From the NCBI GenBank assembly GCA_004802705.1, contig SGPL01000430.1:1-28619 (forward strand): a DNA stretch of 28,619 bases. Reading direction: 5' to 3'. How positions within the stretch are numbered: the stretch's first letter is position 1; each line of letters begins with the position of its first letter. Shown here one piece after another: positions 1 to 12,023 of this stretch. A program made the translations under genes and the position numbers. Source of the DNA: Bondarzewia mesenterica. Taxonomy: Eukaryota > Basidiomycota > Agaricomycetes > Russulales > Bondarzewiaceae. Under the pieces are notes generated by a model, which had not been told where the DNA came from, did not search any database, and saw only the letters and a program-made list of their open reading frames with translations.

Positions 1-2981
1 GGGAAGAGGGCGGCGGGGTCGGGTTTGCGTGTATATGGGGAGTGATGACGCGTGGATGGCCGGCGACTGGGCTGTGTGGATGTGGGGACGCGACGGGTGG
101 GTAGTAGGTGCGTGCGTCTGCTGCTCTGTGTCTCGGACTGTGGTCGGCGTGTGTCATCGTGTGGGGAAGCCCTCTTCATCTCGGGATGAAGGCGGAACTT
201 TTCGGCAGAGAGAAGTGGGAAGTCGAGTGGACGTTGACCGAAGTCGAGTCCTCGAGTTTTCTTTTTTCTTTTCTTTTTTTCTTTTTGGAATTTGGGATGG
301 AGATATCTATTGGTTTTTTTGGGTGGGTTCGCGTCTTCGCGTTTTTGGCGTCCGAGTTGGACATTCGAACGTTGGAGGCTGAGCGCTGAGCGCTGAGGTT
401 TAGCTGAAGCGGAATGTCGGATTTGGATTCGGTTCCGGGATCGCGAAGGGTTCGAGGGCGCACAGCGTCCAAACGGTCAAATTCACAAGCGTTCATACAT
501 GCGAGTGGGGGGGGGGGGGGAACGGAAACCAAGCCAACTGACACTGACCAAAGGCGGACGTGGATCCGAGCCCATCGCGACCATCGTACGCGCATGCACG
601 CACACGAGCATGCATACATGCGACCACAGCGCGAACACCACCGCCGTTCGACGAACATCCACTCGCGAAGCGCTCGTTGAATATTGAATGCTGAGGGCGC
701 TCTCGGAAGAAGAAGACGGGAGGAAGATTCTCGCGATCGATCTGGTCGCGGCTTCTATACGTTGCACACCTCGCGTTCGACTCACTAACTAAGTTTGCAC
801 GTACGGCGCGCGCAGGAAGAACTAGAAGGCGGTCGCGCTGCGATTCGCGCTTCTCTGTCTTGTTCACTGATTAACCCCTTCGATGCATCGCGAGGTGCTC
901 GGGACGCGAGCTCTGTTCTTTTTTCTTTCCTTTTTCTTTCCGTCTTTCTGTTTTTGTTTTGTTTTATTTTGTGGAGGCGAGGTCAGGTGAGGTCGCGAAG
1001 CCAACATTCCCAGCTTTTCCAATCTCCCCCCCCACACACACACGCAAAGGGTTGTACAAGTGTCCCAGCGTCACCACGGATCCGCGCCCAGGTCCACTTC
1101 CGAAAGACATTCATGCCTCCCTCCTTCGCGACCGCGTTCAAAAACGTCTGCGGGCCATTCATCGTCGTTCGTCCACGTCTCTCACGACCTCAACGCCACG
1201 CTCGCACACGTTTTGATCTTCTCCCGTCCGTCTGTCTTTCAAGAAACATACAACGACGACTTGCAGGCCACCCCCATTCATATTCACATTCGTCATTCGT
1301 CATTCGTCCGTCCATTCATCGAACTTCCGTCCGCGTTCCGGGCTCCACCGCATTCGAGCCCCGGCTCGCCTTCCCTTGACCGAATCCCTCCCTTCCTTTC
1401 AGCGGTTCACCACAGATCAGAAAACGTGCTAGCGTGCCGTCCTATTCGGTACTGGTACCGGTTTTTTTTTACGCAGCCACCCCCGTCATTCGCGCCTTCG
1501 TCGAATAGTTGTATTTTTTGAGGATGTGCTTGGATATATCTTTTTTTTGGTCTGGCTGTTCGGATTGGACGTTTGAACGTTTGAACGTTGAGTATTGAAC
1601 ATTGAACATTGAATTCGGATCCGGTGCCAGTGCCGCGGACAAAGCACAGCCGGGATTGTCGCGTACGAGCGCTACTTACATGCCATTGCGCGCTCGCTGA
1701 GATTTTCATGAACTGATCCGGATGCGCCGGGCGGTGCCGACTCGAATGTCACGCGTGGGCTCGCGGCAAGCAAACTCGTGTGTGTCTGGATTCGAGCTTG
1801 AAGGGGTGATGCGATGTCGAGATGGCGGGGCTGTTTGGTNGNGTCGGGGACAGTGACGCTGGGTGCTCTATGGTACACTGTTGGTGCCCCCCTCTCAGGC
1901 CTCAGAGGCCTCGGCGCCAGAGCCCAGCGGGAGGCGAGGTAAAGGGCGTGCTGTTCGGGTGCGGGCGCGACGACCACTAAAGCTTCAAGCTTCAGCTGCG
2001 GGAGGGCTTCTAGCTAGTTTGCGTCGCTGCCGCGAGAGGAGGATCCGTTGTTGCCATTGGATGGATGGAGTGGGTGCTCGTGATTGGGCGTTGGGGCCAA
2101 TGTATTGTTTACTCTCAGGCTAGTTAGTGCACAGCAGGCCCGCGTCATTGGCCGACAAAAGTGCCGAAATCGGGATCGGGATCGGAGTTTTTATTTATTT
2201 ATTTACGTTATGTCAGGGATTTAGATTTACGGCATCGTGCGGTAGGGGTTGGGTTGGTTTCTTTTTGGCAGGTGGGGTGTTGCGTATGCATGCAGCGTTT
2301 GAGGTGCTGGATATGGGTCGAGGATTAGCTCGGACACACGTTCGCTTGGGGATGGGTCCCGCGCGGAGGCTATTTTTTTTTGGGTGAGAGGCGAAGTCGA
2401 TAGAGGCACTGGAGGTCGGTGATCTGGCACGGGGCCCTAGAAGCCAGACATGTGTGTATGCCCATATTGTGCATGAGGAACCGTTCTGTTCTGACAGAGT
2501 CGGTCTAGCAGGTTTGGGCCACGTTCGATTGGCGCCGGGGGAGTTGGAGGGACGTGGGAGCGTGTCTCTCGCGGGACGATGGCCTCGCGTCGGAGGCTTA
2601 TCATCGCGGAAGGTGTCGCGATGCACGCTCGACAGAGTGCGGAGGGGAGGAACGTGATTGCGAGGGGATCAAGGTTTGTTGGGAAGACGACTCGGAAATC
2701 GGGGGGAAGGGCGGGGAGGTGCCCAAACGCGGACGCGGTTGGTAGCGCGTGCGAGGAAGCATGGGAGGGAGACCCCGACCAAAGGGACGGCGGGCGAGTC
2801 TGTGGACTGTGGGACTCGCGTAAGAAAAGACAACGGATGCATATTTCCGGATGGGGACGATAGGGGAGATTTGAAGGCCGCGTGTGTTGGTGGATCGAGG
2901 ATAGGCTGCGCCAAGCGTGTGTTCGCCGACAGACTGTTCGAATCCCGGCGATCTAGCTGACCCGCCTCTGGTCCACTCGAG
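1..2981. other. Long non-coding upstream region of the TEA factor gene
   Basis: I see no gene here. Open frames on both strands are short, arginine/serine-rich translations of GT- or CT-rich low-complexity DNA without family motifs. It contains T-rich runs (260-285, 920-965), a CA run near 1035, a (TTAT)n stretch near 2190-2205 and ambiguous bases at 1840 and 1842. About 3 kb upstream of a transcription factor is long for a fungus and may hold regulatory sequence or a long 5' UTR, but nothing in the sequence proves that. Confidence 0.6.
1571..1613. repeat. Short tandem repeats of GTTTGAAC / CATTGAA type
   Basis: Two copies of a GTTTGAAC-like unit are followed by three copies of (T)ATTGAAC-like units. 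A related string occurs near 678-690, so this is a dispersed local low-complexity motif. No function is evident. Confidence 0.6.
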
Positions 2982-2990
2982 TTTATATAC
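2982..2990 (+). promoter_or_regulatory. TATA box of the TEA/ATTS gene
   Basis: TTTATATAC lies about 56 bases before the chosen ATG at 3046 and is followed by a C/T-rich tract (2995-3043), the usual core-promoter layout of fungal genes. It also argues against starting the protein at the upstream in-frame ATG near 2917, which precedes the TATA box. Confidence 0.55.
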
Positions 2991-3045
2991 GCTGCCCTCG
3001 CTCTTCTCTCCCTCGTCCCTCTCTTTCCCCTCCCTCCCTTTCTGC

Positions 3046-4802
3046 ATGTCCCCCGCCTCAGACCTCACCGACTACGTCCGCATGTCTGCCGTCGACGACC
3101 TCTCCTACCCCCTCGCCGTCGACGACCGCACCCGCGACGCGGTCCACACCATCGTCAGCGGCCGCAAGAGCTGGAAGACTCTCAAGGGCAAGGGCGAGGC
3201 CGTGTGGCCCCCTTACCTCGAAGCCGCCTTGGTCGAAGGTATTCCCCCTCTTCCTCCCCCCGACCCCGTCGCTCACCCCTTGTCCCCAGCCCTCGACAAG
3301 TACCGCCCAGAGTCCTCCCGCTCCACCCGCTCCCTCTCCCGTTTCCCCAACAGAAACCGCTTCATCTCCGACTACATCTTTCACGTCACGGGCAAGCGCA
3401 GGACCGCAAAGCAAGTCGGCAGCCGTCTCCAGCAGCTCCGCGATACCTGCGGTGGCAAGCGCAGTATGTCTCGTCTTTCTCTCCCCCGCGCCCGGGCTGA
3501 CCCCCCTCCAGTTCTCAAGCTCCTCTCCAATCGCGATTTTCTGCTTGCAATGATACCACGGACCTCACCGCCCAAGACGAGTCTCTCGCTTCCTCCCCTT
3601 CTTCCTCTTCCTCCACCTCGCTCCCATCCCACCACCCCTCCCGCGCCCTCGTCCACATCGACGTCCTCCCAGCCAGCGCGCCTTGGTCTCCGTCCCCTGC
3701 AGACGCACTCACCCCCTCCGGCATCGTCATCAGCAACCCAATGGCCACGCCTCCCCTCTCCCCTTCCCTCACCCCTTCTCCCTCTCTCTCCCCCTCCTCC
3801 CTCACCCCCNCCACCACTTCCAGCTCAAGCTCAAGCTCAAACGCGCTCCCCCATCCCGTTTACGTCTTCCGCTCGCCCCAACCTCGTCCTCTCCGCGCCA
3901 TCGATCCCACAGTCACCTTTTCCTCCCCGTCGTTCCTCCCCGCCCAGTCCGCGTGCTCCGTCTACTACAACGGGAACTGCATACACAACGAGTCCACGCC
4001 CATGGCCTGCGCGCCTTCCGAGTCCAGCCCGCTCTTCCTCTACCGCGCCCCGCTCGTCCCCCAGTTCTGGCATCGCCTGTGCGAGTCCAACGGTGCGTCC
4101 TCCCATTCCCCTCGCGCGCGCCCGCACTGATTCCCTTTTGCGAACCATCCAGAACCGAGGCGGTATTCGGTCGTGCAGGAAATCCAACACACCGCGGCGG
4201 ACGGCGAGACGGTGCAGAACGTGCTCCTCACCGTCGTGTATCAGCTCACGGAACACGCCGCACCCGAGTCGTCTTCGTCTGTCCCAGGACCCCCGTCCGT
4301 GGCATCCTCTTCGTCGCCTGCGCCCTCCCCGACCGAACTCGAGGCGGCGTTCCCGCTCATGACGTGCGACGTGAGTCATCATCCCCTTCTCCTTCCCTTC
4401 GCCCCTTCCTCTTGCCTCTTTCGCTTTCACCCTCCTTCCCAATTCGCCCTTTGCTCGCTTGTGACCCCCTAATCCTTCCTTCCCCCCTTTTCTCCTTTTC
4501 ACGTCCCTCCCCCACCGCCGACGTCCGATCTCTCCTGTCTCTGACGTTTGATGCACGCACAGACCTCGTTCCTCCACGACATCCCCTTCTCTCCCATCAG
4601 CGACCACGCGAGCAGCACGCACGGCGCCTCTTTCCTATACCCTCGCACCGCCGCCAGCGTCGCTCTAGGCGAAGACGACGCCGTCCGCCGACTGATCGAT
4701 TCCACGGACGCGTTCGCGCTCCCGCCACAGGCGTTTCAACACCATCCCCATCATCATCATCATCATCAGCAGCAGGGATGGTGTTACTCGCCCTCGCTTT
4801 AG
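3046..4802 (+). CDS. TEA/ATTS-domain transcription factor, with an apparent one-base frameshift
   Basis: This is a DNA-binding regulator of the TEF-1/AbaA/Tec1 family. Exons are 3046-3238, 3290-3463, 3512-4092, 4153-4370 and 4563-4802. Residues about 43-127 form the TEA domain: WPPYLEAALVEALDKYRP, then FPNRNRFISDYIF, TGKRRTAKQVGSRLQQLRDT and KRILKLLS, with the first two introns inside the domain. A Ser/Pro-rich linker follows, then a conserved-looking C-terminal part (CSVYYNGNCIHNES; LVPQFWHRLCESNEPRRY), and the protein ends in a His/Gln run. After KLLSNRDF the frame must shift: the four-T run at 3537-3540 needs one more T to join the downstream frame. The corrected length is about 468 aa. 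An N lies at 3810. Family tradition makes it a developmental or morphogenetic regulator; its targets are unknown. The isolated setting, with kilobases of flanking non-coding DNA, fits a regulated gene. Confidence 0.9.
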
Positions 4803-4930
4803 ATCCGCCCGCCCGCCTGCTTGCTCTTTTTCTCTTCTCTCTCCTCTTTTTTTTTTTGGTGTGTACGAGGGTGCCAGTGCTTCAAAAAGAAAACATGCCC
4901 CTTGCTGCTGCTGCTTAGTTATGTCAAAGT

Positions 4931-4948
4931 CTCGCTCGCTCGCTCGCT
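4931..4948. repeat. (CTCG)n microsatellite
   Basis: Four to five tandem CTCG units lie in the 3' region of the TEA gene. Simple repeat, no inferred function. Confidence 0.8.
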
Positions 4949-4970
4949 GTTCACGTCCTCGTTTCGAATT

Positions 4971-4994
4971 CGCATCGCATCGCATCGCATCGCA
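4971..4994. repeat. (CGCAT)n pentanucleotide repeat
   Basis: Four perfect CGCAT units plus a partial one. Simple repeat downstream of the TEA gene. Confidence 0.8.
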
Positions 4995-5343
4995 CCCTCG
5001 CCGTCTCCGAGCGCATCTTCAAGCTTCATCCCGCGTCCTTTCCTCCCCCTTGACAGTATATCCAAACTTCTCTCAGTGCTCAGTATTTCTCCGTCCATTC
5101 CGCCCTCTCCCTCCTCTCTCTGCTTCTCGCGCGCTCATCTTCATCCACCCCCGATCGCTTCCCATCGACACTCCCCCACCCCCGAACTGACCACGGACGT
5201 CCCCCGCACCCATTTATAGCATATAACGTATATATATAGTAGTAACCCCAAACCGCAGCTCGTATAAGTATCTAGCAAAGTATCTAGCAACGTCGTCCCC
5301 GTTCTTGCTCGCGCGCCTCGATTCGATTCTCCCCACCTCTTGT

Positions 5344-5364
5344 TTAGCATTTAGCATTTAGCAT
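5344..5364. repeat. (TTAGCAT)x3 heptamer repeat
   Basis: Three perfect tandem copies of TTAGCAT. The unit resembles no fungal telomere repeat closely, and the array is too short to call one. Confidence 0.8.
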
Positions 5365-8300
5365 CACGATGCCTTTTTTTCTTTTTTTGCAGAAATAGTG
5401 TGTGTCTGTGCGTCTGTGTTTTTTCGAATTCTACGTTGTCCATCATCGATTCGTCATCGACGTCCTGTTTGAATTTTGAAATTTGGAATTGGACCGTGCG
5501 CGTCGGTCCCACTCGATTCACGATCCCGTGCTGCGCCGTTCGCGACGAGTCACGGTCGCGTCTTGGACTTGCTTTCCTCGAGCGCGCGATTTTCGGCGAC
5601 CTCCCCGAATCGTCACGGTGTCTTTCGGGTTTGTTTGCGAGTCGTCTCCTGCGTACATACACACACACATACATACAATGCATACTTTACTTTACACTTA
5701 TGTTTTACATTTACATTTTGTGGGGCGACGCCAATCCACGGTGTGACCTGTTCGAATTTCGTCGGTGAGGTGACTATGGAGTCCATGGCGCGGACGGGGC
5801 TCTGTTTTTAGTTCTGTAATGATTGTGTGTGGACTGCGTCTCGCTTTTTTTTTTTCGGCCGTCCGGTCAACTGCCAGTGCCACCTTAGGCTCTCGTCGTC
5901 GTGCGAGATGTTACATGGAGGAGGGACGCCGGGGTTCGTCTCGCACCTGAAGTTGAAGGTCGGATGCGCTGCACCGCGCGGCGTTGTACAAGTGACACCT
6001 GTCCCGGCCTTTTTTTTCTTGTTCTTGTTCTTCTGACCTCCGGAACGCAGTGCGCACAGTCACACGATCCAAGGGTCGGTCGGTGTGCACTGTGCAGCCC
6101 TGTCCTCGCTTCAAGTTCAAAGCTTCACTGATCCGGGGTGCACGTGTGCACGGGTGACCGGCGAGCGCTAGCACTCGAATTTTTCTTCCATCTCTTTCCC
6201 CTACTCCTCCTCCTCCTCCCCCCTTCTTGCAATTGCGTCAAAAAGTCGTGATGCATGATGTGCTGACGACTACAACATAGTACTTTGGATGCCGATCGCG
6301 GTCGTTTCAGATTTGGTTCCGCGGGATCCTGTTCCGATCTTATTCCTAATTCCTACAGCCCCACATGTCGCGTGGCGAAAAGCGCGGGATCCGAATCCTT
6401 CGGGAAGCTGGGACGGGCGTGCCGCTCTCGCTCGGCGTCGGCGAGACACTTTCGCGAGCGCCCTGTCGTCGTCGTCGTCGTCGTTTTTTTTGTGTGGCTC
6501 TGCAGTTCATGTTCGAGTTCCGGCTTGGTCTGCTTGCTTATTGATTGCATACCGATACGGACCGCCTTTTTTTTTTTTTTTGCTTCCGGGGCACGGAGTC
6601 GGAGCCGGAGTCTTTTCTTGTCTTTCTTTTCGTCTTTTCGTCTTGTAACTCATGTTATCACCCGCGTCGTCGCCGCTGTTGCCGTCGTCGTCGACTCTCA
6701 GATCTTAAGATGCGTACCATCCGATGGACCATCCATCCACCACTGATACCCGCCGCTTCTCCTGGCTTGCCTTGCCTGAGCCGGTTCTTCCTCGACTCGA
6801 CTCGACCCGACCCGACCGTCGCGCGGCTTCCACCTCATTTCCTTTCGAATTCTTGATTTTCTTTTTCACCTTCGTACCCTCGTAATGTGTCTTTTGCTCG
6901 ACTCGACTCGACTCGGGATGCGGGATGGGGGACCCTCCGATGGTTGAGCAATTGGCCGCTCGCTCCAGGTAGGTAGCATGGGCATGCAGTGTGCACTACA
7001 GCATCAGCATCTCTCCGATATATGAGTCCTTTTCGCGATGATCCGCATCGTATGTCGTATGTCGATGGCGGTTTTTCGAGTCTGATAAAATGCCGAGCGT
7101 GGGGACGATCGTTGACGCAGGATGGATGGATGGATTTTGATTTTATTTTTTGGTTTTTTGATTTTCGGGAATCGGTGATCTATCGATCGATATTAATGTT
7201 AATGTTTGGCTCGATGGTGGTGGGTGTCGATCGGGAAACGGAAATGCCCGATAGAAAGAAAAAGAAAGACTCCTAGCAGAAGGGATGGATTCCGGAAAGA
7301 GGCCGGAGAGGAAGAGCTCGAGGACGAGGAAAAAAGAAGAGAGGAGATTGGAGAAAGAAAGAATTTGATGACTGATGTCGATGAGGAGGCTCTATAGTCT
7401 GCACTAGCGGAATGGACGGAACGGAAAGGAAACGAGGGAAAAGAAAACGTCGTCGTGAGGTGGACTTGCTTTCGCTGAGATGCCATCGGACTCATACATG
7501 TCCAATGACGACTTCGAGTTGTGTCGTCCTTATTCTCCCAGTGATGGCTCTACGTACACCAAATATTTGCTCGCGTCGCCGGTCGGTCGTCCCACTCTAG
7601 GAGAGAGTAGAGAGAGCGCTTGGGCACGTTCGTAAGTACCGTACCAAGACCCTCCTGTCTCGTCATGCCGATCGGTGACGACGACACGTACTACACATAC
7701 AGGATGATGATCTGACTCGACAGAGGATCGTCGGTGTCACAGTCGACTTCGAAAATGGATCCCGCGCGAGCTGGAGGCGGGCCACTCGTGAGTCGTGCTT
7801 GACGGGCGAGAGTCATTCACGGGGGGCTGCGCGTGGGTATATAGAGTGATCATTGTCGATATGATAAGTTACAAAAATATCCACTCGAGCCCGAGCTTCA
7901 AAAGTCGAAACATCCTCGGACTCGACTCGGAGTCCCCGTGTCTAGTATGGCTTCGAGTGAGCTTTAATGCCGACCCGTCGTCGTCGAGTGCATCATGCCT
8001 GTCGATCCCACTCGCGCGCGCGCACTCAGGCTCCTTCGCCAAGGGCAGAGCAGGCCTGAAATCCAAGGTATGGTCCCAACGAGAACAAGTGCCTCCGGAG
8101 AGTCCGCAGCGGATCGAGCCGGAGTACATAATTAAAAACCCAGGTAAAATCAAATGGGCACAGATAGATCGGATCCGGTGCGCTGGATCCATACGCGTGG
8201 GAGGATTGCTTATCGAGATGGCCTTGGGCGGGTCATGTGGTTCTGCCTCGGTCATGGGTTCGAAGCTAGGTTTTTCCGATGCTGGGCCGGGCAGGGAGGT

Positions 8301-10859
8301 CCAACGGCAAAGAACGCTTTTCTCTTTCTCTCTTTTTCCTATCCATCCTTTTATTTGATGGCCTTCGACGTTGATAGGTGGTGCTCGTCGTCGCAGGGAC
8401 AGAGCATGAAGTACGCGCAGGTTTATTTATTGTGCTGCAAGATTACAGTTCAGGCGTGGGCATATAAAGTTGGAATACAGACCCGCGCCGGTCGAGAGTT
8501 TGCGAAGCGCGAACAGAATTGGGCTCTCCAAGCCGGTGCGAGGGTGTGGGATCCCGGACGGACGCATGTGGGCATGCATAATGAAATCGTGGGTTCGCAG
8601 AGTTCCCGCGGCTCGCAATGGCAACGAGCAAACCCACCACCTGAAGCTTCGTCAATTGCAGAAGAAGAAAGATCGAGAAGTGAAGAAGCCGGCCCCGCGA
8701 ACGTACTGACCATGCCGTACTGTCATACAATGCGATGAGTGCCTTCTACCCATGCTCTATGATAGGTAGGCCGCTTGTGAGAGAGCTGTGCGTAAACGAA
8801 GCGTCGTAGACCGCTTCCGGAGCGTGTTGGGTGGTGGTGCCGTCGGCGCCGCCGACGGTTCTTGTGCTTAATTTGGGGGTGAAATCATGAAGCCGGGCGC
8901 CCCGAGCGGCCCATCCCCTCTTATTACACAGTCGAAGGAAGGGCGAGACAGGTGGGACAACGCTTAATAGGGCGGGCAGCGTGTGTACGCACGGTGTGTG
9001 CCGTGGGCTTGGGATGGCCATGATGATGCACTCAGGGACTCGTGTGCAGCAATAGGCGATACGAGAGCCAAGTTCGAGCTTTGCCTTGAGGAGTTTGGGA
9101 GGAGCCGTGATCAGAGCATTCGGGCGCGGGTATCGTGAGGGCCTGAGGCAAAAGAGCCGGAGCGTGCCTATGTCCCTGTTGTGCCCCGTAAACCGCCTCT
9201 TACGACCTAGTCGCGAGCATCGCGGCCCATGCCACGTTGAAGAAGCGTGCGTCTCGTAACAGAACAAGTCATTCGAAACGCTGGGAACGGGATACTGATG
9301 CTGTATAGTATGCGGATGCGGGAAGGGCCGCTTGCGAGGACAGGCACGCGCCGGGACAGGTGGAGGGCGGTGCATCCTGTTCGTCGCCCATCATCGTCGG
9401 CCCCATACCGAAACGAACATGAAAAGAGGGAGGAGGGTGAATGGGTAGGCGCCCTCAGGATAAGGACGCACAGTTGCATGTCCTGGAGGGGTCTCAACGA
9501 ATCGGGAACAAGGGCACCGTCCCTGGAGAAGGACCCACTCTCGGCAGCACATCTTAGCCTTCTGTTGTATGTGTACGTGTGTATTTAAGGATAGATACAT
9601 AGCTCGGCCAGAGCCTTCGGCGACGGCGGCTGCAGTACGTGCAAGTGGCTTCGCGACGAGTCGGGGACAGTCGCGGGTTTGGTATAGAGGATTGTATTGA
9701 GTGGTTCGCGCCATGCCGGCCCGCCCGGGTGGCGAAACGTGTCTCGCGATTTGCGCAGTAGGTGAAGATACGTGCAGTGGAGAGAAGGAAGGAAGGGCGG
9801 CGTCGATGGTGCGGGTATTGTGGCGCCGCGTCATCTCACGCATCGCCGAAATTCCCAGGGTGCTTGCTTAATGGATGGATGGACTTCTTGGGTTAGATGA
9901 ATAGGCAGATCCTCGTAAAGGCGTTCGTCACACGCACCACGCCGAGTATCTCAGCGAGTAGTAAATATGACGACGGTGGGAGATCACAAGGAAGGGACGG
10001 CGTTGGGGATTTCTTGGGATTCGACCAAGGGGAGGGCAAAGCAAGCAAGCAGGCTTGGACCAATGGGGTTGTGGGGAAGCTTGAGCACACTGACATGTGC
10101 ACGCGTGCGGTTGGTTCCAATGGTCCCGGCGTCTTGAAGAGCAGATCAAACTCGCAGAAGGAGGGAGGGAAATCCCAGAGGGGAGGCCGTTGACACGGTG
10201 AGGCGAGAGGAGATGATCCAACACACACTCGATTGATCAGAGTGAGATTAGGTCTTCATCAGATTCTTCCGACGGTTTACGCAGACCCGACTCTAAACCA
10301 ATACATTTATCGTCTCGGACCCAACCTAAAACGACGGTTCTGGTCTGAGACAAGTCCCAGCGGAACTGCGCGGAACCCTGTGATAAATCATGCCGTCGTC
10401 GTCGCCGCCACCGCCGCCGTCCCGAACACTTGGGGAAGGGACCATCGAAGGCCCCCCCAAACAAGCCAGATTCTAGCAGGAACTCTTTTCACGTTATTAG
10501 CAGCTTGGGGCGTCCGACATGGGTTCTTTTGAAAGCCACCATCAGAGAAACAAACTCCGCTCGCAATGTGTACCCTTTCGGAGGGAACACCCACCCAGAC
10601 CCGCATACATGCATACTCCATAAGAATAGATCGCTGTACTGCCGAGAGTGCGTGTGCGTGCACATGTGAAACTGTCATGGGAATCGCGTTGGGGGAATGG
10701 GGAATGGGTGCGGGAGGGCGCTTGATGAGGAGGGGGGGAGAGGAAGGCATGCTGAGTCGAGGCTTGCGGTTCATCGATGGCTCGTTGAGGCAATTCCGAG
10801 TAGGCTAGAAGACGCAGGAAGCCAGAGGCTGGACTGAGATGACGATTGGCAAGTGACTG

Positions 10860-12022
10860 ATGCAGACTTACGATACGTCGCGGAGGCGCCGTTCGTCCAT
10901 CGAATGCGTGACCTATTGGAATTCGAGCCTGATGTGGTGTGATGGCTCAATGAGCCTGAGAAGTCGGAACGCCATTCTCTACGGAGTGGATGACGAGAGC
11001 GCGCGGCAGTGAAGCATGCTGACCGTTGGGTGTTCGAAGTCTCAGCCTCCGCGCCGGCCAATCCGGAGGAATCGCTGAGCGAAAAGAAATTTGAGTTGGT
11101 GTTCACGTACTAGACATACTGGATGAGGACCAAGCACAGCTCGCACGCCAGACCTGAAACGCGTTCTTTCCGGAATTGCCTGAGTTCCTATGATGGTCCG
11201 GAGAGAAGCCAGACAGACAAAGGCGCACTTACTTTAACAGCCACAAGCACCCTGGGTAGCGGAGAGACCATCAAGGAAATCAAGGAGCGCCAGAGACAGA
11301 TCAAGGACTTTGCTGAGCAACGCGTGGACTCGGAAGGCAAGTTCCAGCTTCGCTATCGGCATATCAGATACCACGACGAAATGGAGGGTGGCAGGTGTTT
11401 ACGAGAAGAGAAACAAGAGAAACATTACCTGGAGATGGAAGACGATGCGTTTCCTGACATGCCACCGCTCGTCGCTACCATCCTTGCTCGGCACGCAGCA
11501 CGGAGGAGCATACCAGGCACATACGACGAAGGAGGCAACAGAAGTGCGACGAAGGGCCAAAATCATGCGCAACTTGCACTCTTTGCTCTCCTCAGACAGC
11601 TTCCGAATTGTACGTACGTCTGAAACCGTTAAAGCACTCTTGGAACTTGTAGTCCTGGATCATTTTACCTCAGTGCGAATCGACTTGCGAGGCGCGCATG
11701 GAATTGACAGGGCATGAAATAGCTTGGATACTAAACGAACCTAGATACAGAAAATGGAGGGAGACCTACGAGAGAACAAAAATAGGCGAGAGAAGATGCG
11801 GCACGGTCAAGCAGGTAGGCACGTACAAGCAATTGAACTGATAAGTCGTCGAACCGGATCGAGCAGACGGGAACAGAATATTGTGAAAGATGCGGGAAGA
11901 AGCCACGTATAATGAGCAGATGGAGAAAAGATGGAAGGGAATCACTACCTTTTGAAGTTCACCGTCGTGACTGGCAAACGTACCGCCCACAATGCATCCT
12001 CAGTCAGAAACGATACAGCTGA
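10860..12022 (+). CDS. Unidentified gene, 3' exons well supported, 5' part unresolved
   Basis: I do not recognise the family. The last three exons splice cleanly in phase: one ending at 11609 (ATEVRRRAKIMRNLHSLL region), then 11653-11814 (HEIAWILNEPRYRKWRETYE) and 11867-12022 (EYCERCGKKP, ending CILSQKRYS). The introns at 11610-11652 and 11815-11866 have GTACGT and GTAGGC donors. A C-x2-C pair sits in the last exon, with further Cys residues on either side. Upstream, coding-like segments lie in changing frames: a start at 10860 (MQTYDTSRRRR), 11008-11110 (ADRWVFEVSASAP), 11107-11155 (LDILDEDQAQLARQ) and 11265-11395 (IKERQRQIKDFAEQRVDSEG, then RYRHIRYHDEMEGG). They cannot be joined without frameshifts, so this is either a damaged gene or error-prone sequence. 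It converges on the pinin gene with one base between the stop codons. Confidence 0.5.
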
Positions 12023-12023
12023 A

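Larger units (their letters stand above)
4803..10859. other. 6-kb region with no supportable gene
   Basis: I found no family motif, no consistent splice series and no tRNA in this stretch. Open frames (for example 7795-8358 + and 8746-9375 -) translate to composition-driven sequence. It holds poly-T/poly-A tracts, CGTCGT runs (6468-6484), ACTCG repeats (6785-6815, 6898-6912) and GATG runs near 7122. A region this long without a gene is unusual for a compact fungal genome, so unannotated ncRNA, a decayed gene or extended regulatory DNA remain possible. Confidence 0.55.

Noticed and set aside
2936..2948. tRNA B-box-like GTTCGAATCCCGG
   Set aside because: The flanking bases do not form a T stem and there is no A box at the right distance.
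2917..3045. N-terminal extension of the TEA protein from an upstream in-frame ATG
   Set aside because: It would place the start upstream of the TATA box at 2982 and translate the C/T-rich leader; the ATG at 3046 fits better.
4744..4776. CAT/CAG repeat run as a CRISPR or regulatory array
   Set aside because: It encodes the His/Gln-rich C-terminus of the TEA protein; no spacer-repeat pattern is present anywhere in the window.
7795..8358. 187-codon plus-strand open frame
   Set aside because: No family resemblance, and an overlapping antisense frame is similarly open.
8746..9375. 209-codon minus-strand open frame
   Set aside because: No domain, no splice partners, Pro/Arg/His-rich composition consistent with chance in GC-rich DNA.
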